DNA of 64,000 nucleotides from NCBI RefSeq assembly GCF_022965805.1, contig NC_133105.1, forward strand, positions 1,240,001 through 1,304,000, written 5' to 3'. The notes below the pieces were generated by a model that saw only the letters and a program-made list of their open reading frames with translations, ran no database searches and had not been told where the DNA came from. The position numbers and the translations under genes are program-made. Within the stretch, counting starts at the first letter, position 1, and each line of letters begins with the position of its first letter. Shown piece after piece: positions 24,205 to 37,900 of the stretch. The stretch comes from Primulina eburnea. Its lineage: Eukaryota > Streptophyta > Magnoliopsida > Lamiales > Gesneriaceae.

Positions 24205-26331
24205 CTGAAATTATTCCTAGTTTTTGAGGGTTTCTTTTCTTTTACCAATTTGTTTGTACCTATATATACACATGCACAAGTACAATCTGGAGGAAGATTG
24301 GTATGTGAATGTAAATATTACAAGGAAAACAGTAGAGAAAGAGAATCATCGGAAATGATTCCTTTTTTTTTTTTTTTTCATATTATTTATAATGAATACT
24401 TAATAAATAATAAAAGAATAAAAATACTTCGTCACCAATCGCGCAAAACTTTCTTTTGATTTTGATTTTGATTGTGGAGAGGGAAGAGTATGTACGTGCA
24501 CACGATCCTTTTATAAATACTACACGTAAAATTTTATTTTTAAAACTAGTTTTCGCTTTGATTCGATTTTTCGGTAAAAACGTGTCTTCGATTTTAGTTT
24601 CATTCAGTGTTTCAATTCAAAATGTAAAGCAAAATTCAACAGTAAGTTTTAACAAGTAATTTTCCATTTCCTCATAAAATTAAATGCCCACATGTTATTT
24701 TCAATCATTTTCGTATACTTCCCCCGTCACTTTAATTATTCCCAAAAAATTTTTATTATCGCTAATTTTAACAAATAAACTATATTGTTATTTTTTAAAA
24801 AATAGTTCCTCTGATAATCATCCACCCACACAATCACACGTAATTCGATCGATAATATGTGCCCAAAAAACCTTACATGGTTTGATACATCCAATAAAAA
24901 TTATCTAGTAAAAAAAATCCAAATTAATATAACTTTTTTTTATATGTTTCTATTAATTCTGTTTTTTTTTTTTTTTTTATAGTAGCTTGTCAAATTTCAC
25001 ACTCGTTAATAAATTTTAAATAGCTTTAATTTTTAATTGTTCCGAAATAAAAAGCTTGTTAATGGACCGGATCGGATTAAACCGGTTCTGGATTTTCCTA
25101 GTAATGAAATTGAACCAATCTTTTATTATATCGGATTGGATATGTTCCCGGTTCAGCAGATTGAGAGTATAGCCCAATCCAAAACCGGATATCATTTATA
25201 TATAATGTAGCGATATGAAACGGATTTTGAAAAAGTTCCGTTTCGGATTTAAACGGACCAAATTAAAATGGTTTCAAATCCATTTTGAAGCAGCTCAATT
25301 CTTTAATGAGGGCTAAAAAGAACCGGCGGAGAAAGTAGGAAGTCATTTATTTATTGTTTTTGGAGGTTTCTTACAAATTTAATGACATAATATTGTACTA
25401 CTAATTTTATTATGTCCATTATGGTATTGTAGGTCCAATGAAATAAGCACAATAATTTGAAGCCCAAATACCCAGGTCCAATAATATAATGTAACGGGCC
25501 AACTTTACTCAAAACAAGTTTACAACTTACGGATCTTCGTTGATATATATACCTTTTAATTTAAAATTTTGTTGATATTTTAATCAATGGTATACAGAAC
25601 TTAGTCTTAAATAATTAGTGTACGATCATTCGCTTTCAAATAAATAATAGATTACTCGAGGCAGAAAATTTTGACCATGACTATGATCTTAAAATAAAAG
25701 GAGAATATAAAGATGCTGTGGTGTTATATCAAACTAGATAGGAATTTTTAGCAAAAACAAATTTTATATCATACCAGTAAAGATTGATTGCACCACACAC
25801 AGATGTTGGATTAAGATGTATAGCAAGGCTCGGTCGTTGCGTCGAGCCGTGCGTGACCCTTTAACAAGGCATGCATAATTGTACTTGCTTAGAAAAATCA
25901 GGTCCAGTTGTGTCTTGAACTGAACTTCGCCTCATGTCTATTCTTAATTCTAATGTCCCTAGTGTGTGTAATGCCCTTTCTGTAAATAGTGAGGACTTTA
26001 AAAAAATCAATGAATATTTGGAGGGACTAAAATGAAATTCCGGTTGTCTTTTTATATACCAGAAGACCTGACATCTTATCTTCGCATTTTTTCACAAACT
26101 TTACTGACGTGTGTTTCTTTCTATTTGAGGAAAATAAATTTAAAGAAAAAACTTAGATAATACAAAATAAGATTCTTGTCAGCTTGCTCATAAATTGACA
26201 AGAAATCTGATTGAGCAAACCATCGATTTCAACTGTCATCTCCAAATTTTGTTTGTCCTACGACAGAGTTTTCTTACCCAGGTGTCCATTCTGGGAGTTT
26301 GATTCGATTCAATTCAAAACCTGAATTTTCG
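24205..26331. other. Intergenic
   Basis: AT-rich spacer between the RING-H2 and CCT genes with homopolymer T runs (24364-24378, 24962-24978). At 25060-25260 there is a stretch rich in CCGGTT / GGATCGGAT / AACCGG phrases that may be a degraded repeat. No exons were recognised. Confidence 0.5.
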
Positions 26332-27766
26332 ATGTCTTCTGAGATGTTTTCATACGAAAACTCAATTCTCACCGATCCATTTTTCCCATTCACCGATTCC
26401 TCCGCCATTGATGCCAACTTTCATCTCCCCTCAGAAGTTTTTCAAGAAATTCATGAATATCAAGCCACTGATACGATCCCAGTTGATGAAACAAATCTTT
26501 TAAACGAAATCGCGTCTTCTTTGCTCTCATCTTCCCCACCAAGTTTCAAGCTCGAAAATTTATCTCTAACCCATTTGAGGAATGAGGGCCGGAACACTGT
26601 TTTGGGTGGTGTGAAAACAGAGGAATGTGGATTAAAATTCGATGCAAATGCTTTTCTGCCACATAATATTGATGAATATGCAGTGAAGTTCATGCCAAGG
26701 AGTTACAGCAGCAATTCTTTCGTAAATAATGGCCAGAATTCATCGTTTCCAGCTCGACTCGACAGTGTTATGGAGACTGATCAGAATTTGCAGAATCAAA
26801 TGCTTAGTCCACCTGAAAGCAGCATCTTCGCCTCCGGTCAAATGAGAAGGGTTTATAGCACTGGAGATTTACAGGTAATAAGCCTCGTATATATATATAT
26901 ATATATATATATAAATCGAATTCTATATGTTTTTTAATCTGATTATATTTTTGTGACAGAATGTGAAAACAAATCACTTGCAGAAGACAAATGTGTTGAG
27001 TTCAAGTCCATTATCGGCAGAAAAGTCATCAATGGAGGAAGCAAATTTCAAAATAGGACGCTACAGTGCAGAAGAAAGGAAGGAGAGAATCGGTAGGTAC
27101 AAAGCCAAAAGGACTCAAAGAAATTTCAATAAAACAATTAAGGTAATAATGGAGAATCAATTGTATTATATTGCTTAACTTTTTTTATTCAAATACGTCG
27201 TGATTAATAATATTAAGATGTGTTGTTTTTTTATTCATATATAAAAGTATGCATGCCGGAAAACATTAGCGGACAATCGAGTGAGGATACGAGGAAGGTT
27301 TGCTCGGAACGATGAATGTGGTGAGATTCCGAAAGCATTAATGTTTCACAGATATGAGGATGAAGATTATTTTTGGGTAATATTTTCTTTTCCCACCCAT
27401 ATTTTATTGTACATATATAATGGTCCAATGTCTTTGTCGTCAAACTCTTTTTAATATTAATATGCTAGCTCGTAATTTCACATATATAATTATAAAATAA
27501 AAATATATATATTTTTGCCTCTGCATGCAATGAAAAAATCTTTAGCTTTTTAAAATATATATAAAATTTCGACTCTACTACTAATTTTATCATCTTTAAT
27601 ATCATGATATATACGGTTCGAAATATGATCACAGAACGACATATTTCACCGAGAAGACGAGGAAGGAATCGAACGAGTAGGATCGTCGTCCTTCGACGGT
27701 TTGGGTCCAACAATGTTACAAACACACTATGAGAATCACAATCAGCGATTGATCACAAAGTTGTAG
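26332..27766 (+). CDS. CCT-motif family protein (CMF type, no B-box)
   Basis: Exons 26332-26874, 26960-27142, 27248-27376 and 27635-27766 join in frame to 328 aa. The N-terminal two thirds are Ser/Asn-rich and acidic without a B-box zinc finger. The CCT motif sits at about residues 219-263 across the exon 2/3 junction: EERKERIGRYKAKRTQRNF, then NKTIKYACRKTLADNRVRIR and GRFARN. CCT domains act in nuclear import and assembly with NF-Y factors on DNA. Absence of B-box and pseudo-receiver domains puts the protein in the CMF group rather than CONSTANS-like or PRR. The start is the first Met after the upstream stop; an alternative Met lies four codons downstream. Intron 1 contains an (AT)n tract at 26888-26913. 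Confidence 0.9.
26888..26913. repeat. (AT)n microsatellite in intron 1 of the CCT gene
   Basis: About 13 TA units just downstream of the exon 1 donor; likely polymorphic. Confidence 0.85.
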
Positions 27767-27926
27767 AGAGCAGATGCCAAGATGATCGGTTCAGTGCATA
27801 TGAAGGCTTAAATTATCAAGTTCGAAGGGAATTTTTTTTATATATTTTTGAATAATTTTTAATATTAAGAGCTCTTTAAATTTAATAATTAATATCGACC
27901 TTTTCATGAGGGTTTATTTCATCATA

Positions 27927-28108
27927 AAGTGAGTCTCATGTGAGACCGTCTCACGGATCTTAATCTGTGAAACGGGTCAATCCTACCTATATTCACAATA
28001 AAAAGTAATACTCTTAGCATAAAAAATAATACTTTTTCATGGATAACCCAAATAAGATATCCGTCTAACGAATATGACCCGTGAGACCGTCTCACACAAG
28101 TTTTTGCC
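27927..28108 (-). mobile_element. 182-bp Mutator-like MITE, copy G
   Basis: Begins AAGTGAGTCTCATGTGAGAC and ends GTCTCACACAAGTTTTTGCC. It is flanked by a perfect 9-bp duplication TTCATCATA (27918-27926 and 28109-28117). Confidence 0.9.
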
Positions 28109-29363
28109 TTCATCATATCCATAATATAGGAGTCTTGCATTTGTTTTGTTGGCATTACTCAATTTAGGTTACATTACATATATAGATTAATTTGGATTCG
28201 ATCAGGTTATTGCTAACTTTGAAATTTCATAATCATGAAATTATGAAATCTTTACATGCCAAAAGGATTTTGGATTGAAATTATTCAATTCCCAAACACA
28301 TATTTAAGATTATTTAATTAATTTGATCATCGGATCCGGATAATATCATCATTTTTTAAAATCTAATATCAGAAAAATTAGTTGAAATAAATATATCAAT
28401 TTCTTAATCTGAAGAAGAAAATTTGGAAGAAATATTTTTCAAAACGAAAAATAAAATGGCATAAGTTTTTTTTAGTCTATATCTACGCAAGATGAATAGA
28501 GTCTAAAAAACTATTAATTAGTTAATAACTGATTATATATTAGGCTTTTTTTTTTTTAGTAAAAATATAATTCTAAATAACAAAAAAAAAAATTTAATCT
28601 CAAATTTTAAATATGTTTTGCATTTTATCCCAAGTTTGACAGAATTTTATACACCTTTATGTAAAACAACTCATCAATGTTTTGTTACCCTTCTAATTTT
28701 TTTTTTTAGGCTAAAAATTAATTTTTTTTTTCCTATTTCATATTTGTTTTACATTATAAAGATATATATCAGAATCTTTTAAATTTTCCTTGAAAATAAA
28801 TCGCCCTAACTAATTTTCTAAAGATATGTTTGTCACTTTCTAATTTTAGTATTTATGTTGTCAAATTTCAGTTTTAGTCGTCGGATATCTTTATATTTTT
28901 ATTTCTATTTTAGCATATTTTTTCGACGTGACGTTGATGTAACACCAATGTAATGCTGGTATAACGCTGATATATGGTCTGATTAGTTAACAGTGTAGAA
29001 ATTTCTTGCCAAAGTATAAGTTGTGCTTCAAAGAAAAGTATTTTAAACCGTCGCTAATCACAAGAACACACTCAGTAGAAAATGACTGAAATTGTCAATA
29101 ATTAGAAGATACATGACTTTTGTCTCGTCTTTCTAATATATATTTCCGTTTTCAGAGAATTAAGACAAGAAAAAACAAAGGCCAATTGTGATACTCACGC
29201 ATTACCAACTTAAGAAATATTTTACCAATGGTACGTAGTGGCGGCTGCACTGATATAATAGAATGATTAACTTGTTAATCATGATTATGTTTTCCTTAAA
29301 ATTATAAATTAAAACCAAATGATTGGACGGACATCTTCGAACCAAATATACTAAATAAATAGA

Positions 29364-29519
29364 GACAAAAACTTTTGTGAGACGGTCTCACGGGTCTTAT
29401 TTTGTGAGACAGATATCTTATTCGAGTCATTTATTAAAAAGTATTATTTTTTATGCTATGAGTATTACTTTTTAGTGTAAATATGGATAGGGTTGACCCA
29501 TATCACATGAGACCAACTC
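29364..29519 (+). mobile_element. Mutator-like MITE, copy H (internally shortened)
   Basis: Begins GACAAAAACTTTTGTGAGAC. The core TTATGCTATGAGTATTAC is shared with other copies. It ends near ATGAGACCAACTC, lacking the usual second palindrome. No clean target duplication. Confidence 0.6.
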
Positions 29520-31223
29520 GAGAATAAATGAACAAGAATCACGACTGATAAATTCATCTTGGTCAAAGATTTTCAATACCTAGCTATATATCTAAGAAGA
29601 ACCTAGCTGGCTAGGGCATCATGCATCATTAAAATGTAGTACTTAATTAACCATTTCTAAACCCTTTTCAACGCTCTTTAATCATGGTCACTATCAATCG
29701 TAAATTTAATTATAGCAAAGTTAATTCTCCATTATCTTAATTCCTATCATATTTCGATAACAAGATCGAAATTCGTTAATTAATTATCCAGCAACATTTT
29801 TTTTAGTCCAAAATTTGAACCAAAATTTCATTACAGTTCAAACATGTAATAATATATCATGATGAACAATAAGTAAGGTTAAACTAGATCGTTAATATGA
29901 ATGAAACATTCATTAATCGCATATTTGTCTGCTTTGGACTGCAGAGCCGTAATTGTGTTCGATCAGTCTTGAAGCGAAAATTTAAAAACGGGTCCTCTTG
30001 TTATGATAAATAATGTAAAAATTTAGTTAGAAAATAATAAATATAATAAATAATACATTAATACACCAGAAATAATATATTACATAAAAAAACAAGTCAA
30101 TAAATATTTGAAATAATTGCATAATACTGATCTAGCTCTTTTATAGGGAAAAAATATATATCAAATTTGTATAATTTAGTTTTCGGATCATTTATTTGTC
30201 ATTCAACAATATAGCTAGCTCATTTAGTTTATTTTGTGATAATATTGATCGAAGATAAATCTTTATTAACTTCAACTTCAATAATTTATTTATACTTAAA
30301 AACTGTTATCTGTATGATTAAAAAATATCTTATAAACATTACAATTATTTGAAAATAAATTATTCAATTTTTTCAAACCGTGTAGAATATTCGAAAATTG
30401 TTGAAATTTTATACAATACTGCATGATCTAGTTAAATGACTAACTTTTTAACTTCTCCGAACTCAATAAATATCCCAAAGTCTTTTGATATTATTTAAAT
30501 CGGTCAAGTCGAACTTGAAGAAAATATCGAGTTCGATCAATTATAAATAAAAATAAAAATAAAAATTCAAATTAATATTTTTTATTTAATATTGGACCAA
30601 TTTTTTTTCCTTTCGGTAGGCCATAAATTCAAAATATAGATGTTGGGCTCTGAGGTAATGGCTTGCCTCATAGAAGGTCTGGTCCTACTTTGGAGGCATA
30701 CATATGCATATCATTGTACTGAGTTTTGATATGCTGGATTTTTACTGAGTGACATCTTATCGATGTTCACATAAATTTGCATGATAGGTGTGTAGCATAT
30801 GAAAACGTACTATTTAATAGCGATTCTTATTAGTTTGTAATGATCAGTTAAAGCAAAATTCTTGTTATAAAAAAGCCTTGTAAAAACTGAAAGCATCTTC
30901 AAAATGCTTTGTTAATAATATAGCCCATTGATGATGAAATGACTCGTTTGTTATTATTCTTGACTAAATTCTTAATTCCAAAACTTTTTCCTCAAAAATT
31001 ATGATTATTTTGATCTTTGAGAGCACCCTAGCAAAACTTTTTCTAGCTCCATTAATTGACACCTACTAAAGAGCACTCCATTTTAATTTAGTATAAAATA
31101 ATATGAAACCCCATAGAATCTCCAAGAGTGGAGAAAAAAAGATTGTCAGAAATTAAGAATCTCATAATACTTTCACTAATTTTAATTTAATGCAACCCGT
31201 ACGCATTTTCTCTTTGGTGTATC

Positions 31224-31230
<7 letters not shown>

Positions 31231-31290
<60 letters not shown>
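31231..31290. repeat. (AT)30 microsatellite
   Basis: Uninterrupted AT repeat of about 60 bp, the longest simple repeat in the window. Confidence 0.95.
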
Positions 31291-31297
<7 letters not shown>

Positions 31298-32544
31298 TAT
31301 TATTAAAATTAAATGTAAATGGCAAGCATAACATAAAGAATGTTGATTGAATTTGTGTTGCAATCCGAATCTAGCATTGATATATATTCCAAGAAGTAAC
31401 TTTTGACCAGACCAGCTCCTATAATGATATATAATGGAGACAATGTAGTAAGTTCTTCAACATTCTATAATAGCAGCCTACAGAATATTAAATAAAATGA
31501 TTGCCACAGTAATTCATTAAATTACTACTTCATATGCTTGTATTTTAGAAGAAGCGACACATTGGAAAGTTGTCTCTTGGCCAAAACCTAACAAAAGGCC
31601 AAACTTGTCAAAAAAAAAAATTCGATTTGAGTTTCGTGAATTACATCGTTATCGTCGGTTGTAGTTTGTGACTGAATAATTAATGTATGATTCGAAAATG
31701 TTATTAATTAATTATATAAGCGATCATCGTAGCATAAATATATTGATGTATCATTTTCTCGCACCCAAAGAGCTGCGAAAGTTTAAAATTTTTGTGTTTT
31801 GACCATCAAAATTTCTTTTGACGTCGTATGATTTAAATCATTCATAATACGTTCAGATTTGATTTAACTTTGAATTCGTTCTTAAATTTTTTTTATCATC
31901 TTACGTGGAGAAACAGAGATCATGATATCTATGTATATTCAAAAACTTTTGTATACAACTGTAACAAAATATTGTGCACGAATGGTGCATGACTTTACAA
32001 AATTCAACACTACACCCAGCAGACAGGAGATCATGCATGTCTCTTAATCATCAAACTTTTGACTTACCATACAACAAAATACACTGAACTTTGACTACTG
32101 CTCCTATAAAATGTTTGTATTCTACATTTTATTTTATCTATTTTTATATATTGTATAAATTATGTAGGAAAACTATAAATGACAACAATAGCATAATGTC
32201 ACAATAAATGAGTATGAAAAACGGTTAGCGAAAATGTTAATAACAGTAGTTTAGAAACAAACTTGTGAAGACAAAGCATTAGTCGAAATGAGTTAACAGT
32301 ATGATAATTGTGTAAAGAAAAGCTAAACCAAATCGAGACCTATAGCATGTACAGTTTCCTTAAAACAGATTCGTCCCCTCTGGTACGTGCTTTGAGGTTT
32401 CAACGGACGTCCATTTTGCATGATGCAACGGACAGACCCGCAGTGATGTTGCAGAAATCACTATACCGTCGAACAAAACAATACATGAACTTTATCAGTG
32501 GACGAAGCAGGAGCAGAAGAATAGGAGCGACGCAAGCTGACAGG

Positions 32545-32700
32545 AGCAGAATGCAGAGACGTAGGAGAAAGTGGATTTCAGTGTGGTTTCTGGCCTTGGC
32601 ACATCCCATATTGAACAGGAGCACCATAAGTAGATATGAACAGAATACAGTACGTAGGAGAAAGTGGATTTCGGTGTGGTGTCTGGCCTTGACACATCCA
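32545..32700. repeat. 93-bp-period tandem duplication inside an anonymous open frame
   Basis: The phrase GTAGGAGAAAGTGGATTTC occurs at 32561 and again at 32654. It is followed in both by near-identical sequence (GTGTGG.. then TCTGGCCTTG.CACATCCA), so about 62 bp is repeated with a 93-bp period. A second short repeat follows (CAGACAAAACACCAAAGG / CAGACGAAGCACCAACAGG at about 32719-32758). An open plus-strand frame spans 32308-32820 but shows no ATG-anchored family homology; I regard it as repeat-derived. Confidence 0.55.
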
Positions 32701-33919
32701 TTATTTATACATGCCGGGCAGACAAAACACCAAAGGTTGGGGCAGACGAAGCACCAACAGGCAGGTCATGTGAAAGGTCTCAACCGAAAAAAAATAACAA
32801 AGTGGCATAGAACTGGCTAGACGATTTTTGCCTTGATCGTAATCCGACATTCGACGCACACAGGTCACGTTCGTACGTGTGCACACTAGTCAAGCCTTTT
32901 TCAGTTAAAACGGGCTCATTATTTGCACCCCTGCACCGACCTGCGCAAGAGAGAATTTCTTGACAAATCATTGTTACAATTCCATAAAGTACGACACAAT
33001 ATGAACTTATCTATACCACTTTATTTTTCAGATGTGGAGTTTGACCCACATTTCCAAATTTTCATTCATTCACATAGAAAACCCATAAAGCTCACGAACC
33101 AATACATTTAATCCAACAAAAACATATATCAAGAATTGATATCCGTCAATTTTATTACCTTTTTCATCGATTATATATGTCGATATGAATGTGATAACGT
33201 GGTAATTTAGGGCAATCGTGCTATGTTAAAATAAAATAAATTTGTTTTCTTTTAATATTATATCTCTCCGAAAATATTTGGTTGCTTTCCCGTACAAAAT
33301 TATTGATCGAATTTTTGTGCGCTTTGATTCTTTAGGGAACTATAATCCCAAAACGAATAAAGTGTATTCTCATTTGGAATCTCTGTCTTGACCCAATTTT
33401 TTTCATCCAAGTGCTCTCGAGTTAAAAATAAACTTAAAGTTTGGAAATATTTTATTTAAAAGAAATTACAAAAAGGTCCCATTAATTATTTATTTTATTA
33501 TTACCCTCGTTTATTTCCCATTAAAATTATTGTTTTTTAAATGTTTCACTTGATTTTCGGAAATAAAGACTTTTTCCACGGAATAAATACTAGCTCGATC
33601 GTGTGAAAGTTCGTGTAATTTTAATTATGCAGTCTGTACATATAAATTAGACATGAAAAATGAATCAAATTATTTCTAAAAATGTGAAGGATATATATCC
33701 ATATATAGCAAAAGGTGAAGATGAAAATTCCCTTTCATTTTCGTGAGGTAAAAAGTGAATTCCGTGGAGAGAGTGTGTATGGGCTAAGTTTTGTTTTGTG
33801 GGGACTTTCACCAACTTCACAGAAAGTGACGGACGCAACACACTTAACTCAATAATTATCAATTTGGCGACGGCGGTTAAAATTCCCTTAGCATGTGGGA
33901 CAAAGAGATTTAATTTGAT

Positions 33920-34070
33920 GGCAAAAACTTGTGTGAGACGGTCTCACGGATCTTATTTGTGAGACGGATCTCTTATTTGAGTCACTCATGAAAAATTATC
34001 AGTTGACCGTCTCACAGATTATGATCCGTGAGATTATGATCCGTGAGACGGTCTCACATAAGACTCACTC
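33920..34070 (+). mobile_element. 151-bp Mutator-like MITE, copy I (core deleted)
   Basis: Begins GGCAAAAACTTGTGTGAGAC and ends CACATAAGACTCACTC. It is flanked by a perfect 9-bp duplication TAATTTGAT (33911-33919 and 34071-34079). Most of the AT-rich core is gone and ATTATGATCCGTGAG is tandemly duplicated near the right end. Confidence 0.9.
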
Positions 34071-34917
34071 TAATTTGATATTATTAACCGGGTTTCAATC
34101 TCACTAGTCGAATATTTCTCCACCATATAAATTCGCATTATTACAATCTGGTGTTGCAGTTGATCATAGAGGACAGTATAATTTTACATTCCTATTTTAT
34201 TTGATTAATCGTGTTATGAATTTTTTTCCAAACAGAAATAAAATTTTAGGATCACAAATAAAACCTTTTTATTTTTAACTGAAAATCTTGTTTCGTGAAA
34301 ATCCATAGATCCGAAAACCCAAAAAAAAAAAAAAAATTGTCTACTCTTGTCCAACTCGGCTTTTGATCGGTAGCCCAAACCCCAAAGTACCACCATTCAA
34401 TGGACAATCGGTAACCCAAAGGCGAAGGCACATATCGTTGCCCAAGGATGTCGAGATTTCTTGATTATGGGTTTCCCTGAAAAGTGTTGTCATTACATGA
34501 TATTTCTAGAGAGTATACTTCTCGAGTGATATAATACCTTCCTAAAGAATTATTCCAGAGTTCCAAATTTGGTGACTGTAACCAAAATGAAGCAAAGCCT
34601 TGGAACAATGAATTCATCACTGAAATGATCAAATTCTACCAAATCCCAATTAAGTCCACTGCACTTGAAAAAGTTACTTCAAACACACCGATATTAATAC
34701 ACATCCTCTTACTCACACATTGAATGCTTGAATTCATCATCCCAGACGAAGTCCATTCACATCCAACATGGTAAATGGGATGATAACGTAGAGCAAATAT
34801 ACTTATCTTATACCAAAATGTTTCCAACAAACACAAAAGTAGATAAATGTTTTCCCAGACGGTCCCAAAAATTTATCATGCCTAGCTTTCTCACTGAAAT
34901 AGTAGTTCACGCAGAAG

Positions 34918-37900
34918 CTAAGTACCAATAAAACGTTTCTTGAATAAGTGGTGCCTCTTTGCCGGATCTTTAGGCTTGCTCTTTGATTGCCCATGTAGCT
35001 TTTTCTGCCCCGTACTGCAAGACAATCAACAGACAAACGTGGACATTGATTACATTACAGTGGGCAGGGAAAGCCAAAAAAGTACCATTTCTCGAAATTT
35101 TATTAGAAGGATCCATAGCAGGTGATGAATCCTTACTTATATTCCATGTAAACCATTCCACTAGCTCCAGACATGGCACTCATCGACCCGACTGAGCGAC
35201 GAGCTTTTTCAAGAGCAATGCCATCTGCATCTTCTTCTAGTTGCTCTAAACAGACTAGATCATCCCCAGCACTTAGCACCTATTTTGTGAAAAATAAAGT
35301 CATCAGTACTCTCTGAGTAAAACTAGAAAAGGGATAATATTTCAAGCCACAAAACAAGGACACAAATAAAGATGACCTTGCCAAGAAGTGCAAGCTGATC
35401 ATCAAGATAATGGTAATTCAACTCGGGTCCTGAGTCTGAGGGTGGTAAGCTCGTGATAACCTGGAAAAGACAGTGGAACATTCAAAAACATGACCAGAAA
35501 GCTAAGTGCATAAACTCCTTATAATGTCAGAAAGCTAAAGTGCGTAAACTTTTGAAACTGCTATGTACCTTAAAACTATAACCTTGATCAACCAAAAACT
35601 GCTGTCTTTTGGTTGAGTAATACATCTCCTGCATTAAAATAAATCAATAATGCTATTTCTGGTCAACTGCAGGGGAAAAAAGAGCAAGCAAATCTTGTAA
35701 ATGGGAAGGAGAAGACTATCATACCTGAGTGTCTGTAGATACAAGTGAATAGAAAAATGCATTGTACTCTTCCTTGCCTCCCACCACTCTATCTTGAGGC
35801 TTACCCTATTAAATCGATAAATTCAGACAAGAAGAGAAACTCAGGCCAAGGGATACGCAAACAGAGGTAAATGTGAATAAGAACAAACTCACACTGAATA
35901 ACAAATTTCTCATATCCATGGAACAAAGGTGACCAGCAAAAAAACAATGAATCAAATATTGGAAGATCGCAGATATACTGACTTAAAGAGTGGTCAAATT
36001 ACTTTAAATAGTGTATATCTTATGGTTCTCTATGCAGTATAGAAAGGAAAAGGATTCTTGGGGATCTTGTGTCAAATATTAATCTGACCTCCAAAATCTA
36101 AAAGCTGCAACTTCTTATACGACAAATTTTCTAGGAGAAGAAAATCCATAACTTCTTTAAAGTATTGATTTAGTTATGCATGACATGCAAGCAAAGGCAA
36201 TATTCTTTCTGAAATCTGAATAACGAGATAACATATTTAATCCCTATCCAAAAATTTCTTTGAAAGGTGACAAAGACAGCCTCATAGAAGCAGAGGTGCT
36301 AATAACCACTTGAACAACCAGAAAGTAAATATGCTGCCATAACTAATCAGTTAATGTCAGTCTAAAATGTCAAAACAATGTGAATACAGGGTCCAGGCTA
36401 TACTTGGTACATGAAAAACAAGAAACCATTTTTCGAATGCAAATAACTGTAAAAATGGTATAGATTTGAATGGTCTATAAGTTTTAAACCTACATCAGTT
36501 CTTCACAGTGAGCATGCATACCAGGAAAAGCTTACCTTCGCCCTGAGAATACGCCCAAGTCGTTGAGCCTCTTGACGCCTTGAACCGGCATGTGATGAAA
36601 TCTGAATGATCACGTTTGCCTCAGGAATATCTATGGAATTATCACCCACCTGGTAGCAAAGAGACATCAGTTAAATTATTCCATCATCCAAAATTACCAC
36701 TGGCTTTCACAGGACAAAGGAACAGAAAATCCAGATACAAAAACAAGGGCATTCATTTCGAAATGAATAATAACAATTTTATAAAACAAATGACGAATAG
36801 ACATCATGAATCATGCCTGAAGTAAAGATGTTTGCCTGTGAACATAATGCCCGCATTTTGACATCACATCAGTAATCAAATTAGCAATTTTATGAAACAA
36901 AATGATAAACAGACATCATCAGTCATGCCTGAAGTAAAGCTGCTTGCCTGTGAACATAGTCCACATATATTGATATCACCACATTTATTCACATAGTAAT
37001 AGCGTTTGACAATAAAAATGGCTTTGTGAAACTTATGCATCATATGAGTGGGCAAGAAAGTTCAGGTGAAGATTTATATAAGGCACATTTCTCATTAGCG
37101 ACAATAGATATTTCAAATGCATCACGTTCTAATTGACTTGCTTCTAAACAAAACTCACTTCTAAAAACATCCTGTATGAGTCCAGGAAAGCACATAGTGA
37201 TGCATCACCACATGCTACATAGTTGCCATAGACGAATTCGAGAACACTAGGAAAATGATAGTCTCTTCATATTGCTCTACCAAGAGGGTGTCAACACTTG
37301 GGCAGTAATGTGCATACATACCTTCGAGAGGAAAATGGTGTTCACGTCCCGACTGGTTTTAAATGCTTCAAGAATTTTAGTTCTTTCAGCGTGGCTGCGA
37401 ATAACACCGCCCAGTTATTATGGCATAAATTGTGACAGCATAAGCATGTCAAATAAAGGCACACCTTGTTGCACCAAAAATCATTGGTTTTTGAAGCTTT
37501 ATTGCATATTCTTGCAGAGCAAAAAGATTATCTGCAAAAACTATTATCTTATCACCCCGCTGCTGCTCGTGGAAACGGATAAGGAACTCACAAGCTCTGA
37601 ATTTATTAGGATTCATCACATATAGAGCCTGAAAGATGCAATGAAAAACGTGTTGGAAAAACACAGCACATGTGGAATTTCAATTTTTCTGTAAACAGAT
37701 ATTCATTAAAATAACCTTTACGAAACTCAAGCAAAAAATAAAACAATCATTCTCAATCATAAGTGGTTGGAAAAATATTCCATTAATTAGAGAAAAATGG
37801 AACTATTTCATAACAGGGGCACTGAAGACCAATGGCTCATTAAAAGGCGCACTGAAAGTATTTTGATCAATGATCGGTGTTTTTGCTCTGAGAACATTTA

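Larger units (their letters stand above)
27767..34917. other. Gene-poor intergenic region with MITEs and microsatellite
   Basis: About 7 kb, AT-rich. It holds MITE copies G, H and I, an (AT)30 tract and a short tandem duplication at 32545-32700. The last about 400 bp before 34918 probably include the XPB 3' UTR. No coding exon of a recognisable family. Confidence 0.55.

Noticed and set aside
25060..25260. Transposon end with CCGGTT / AACCGG repeats
   Set aside because: No matching termini or target duplication could be found by eye.
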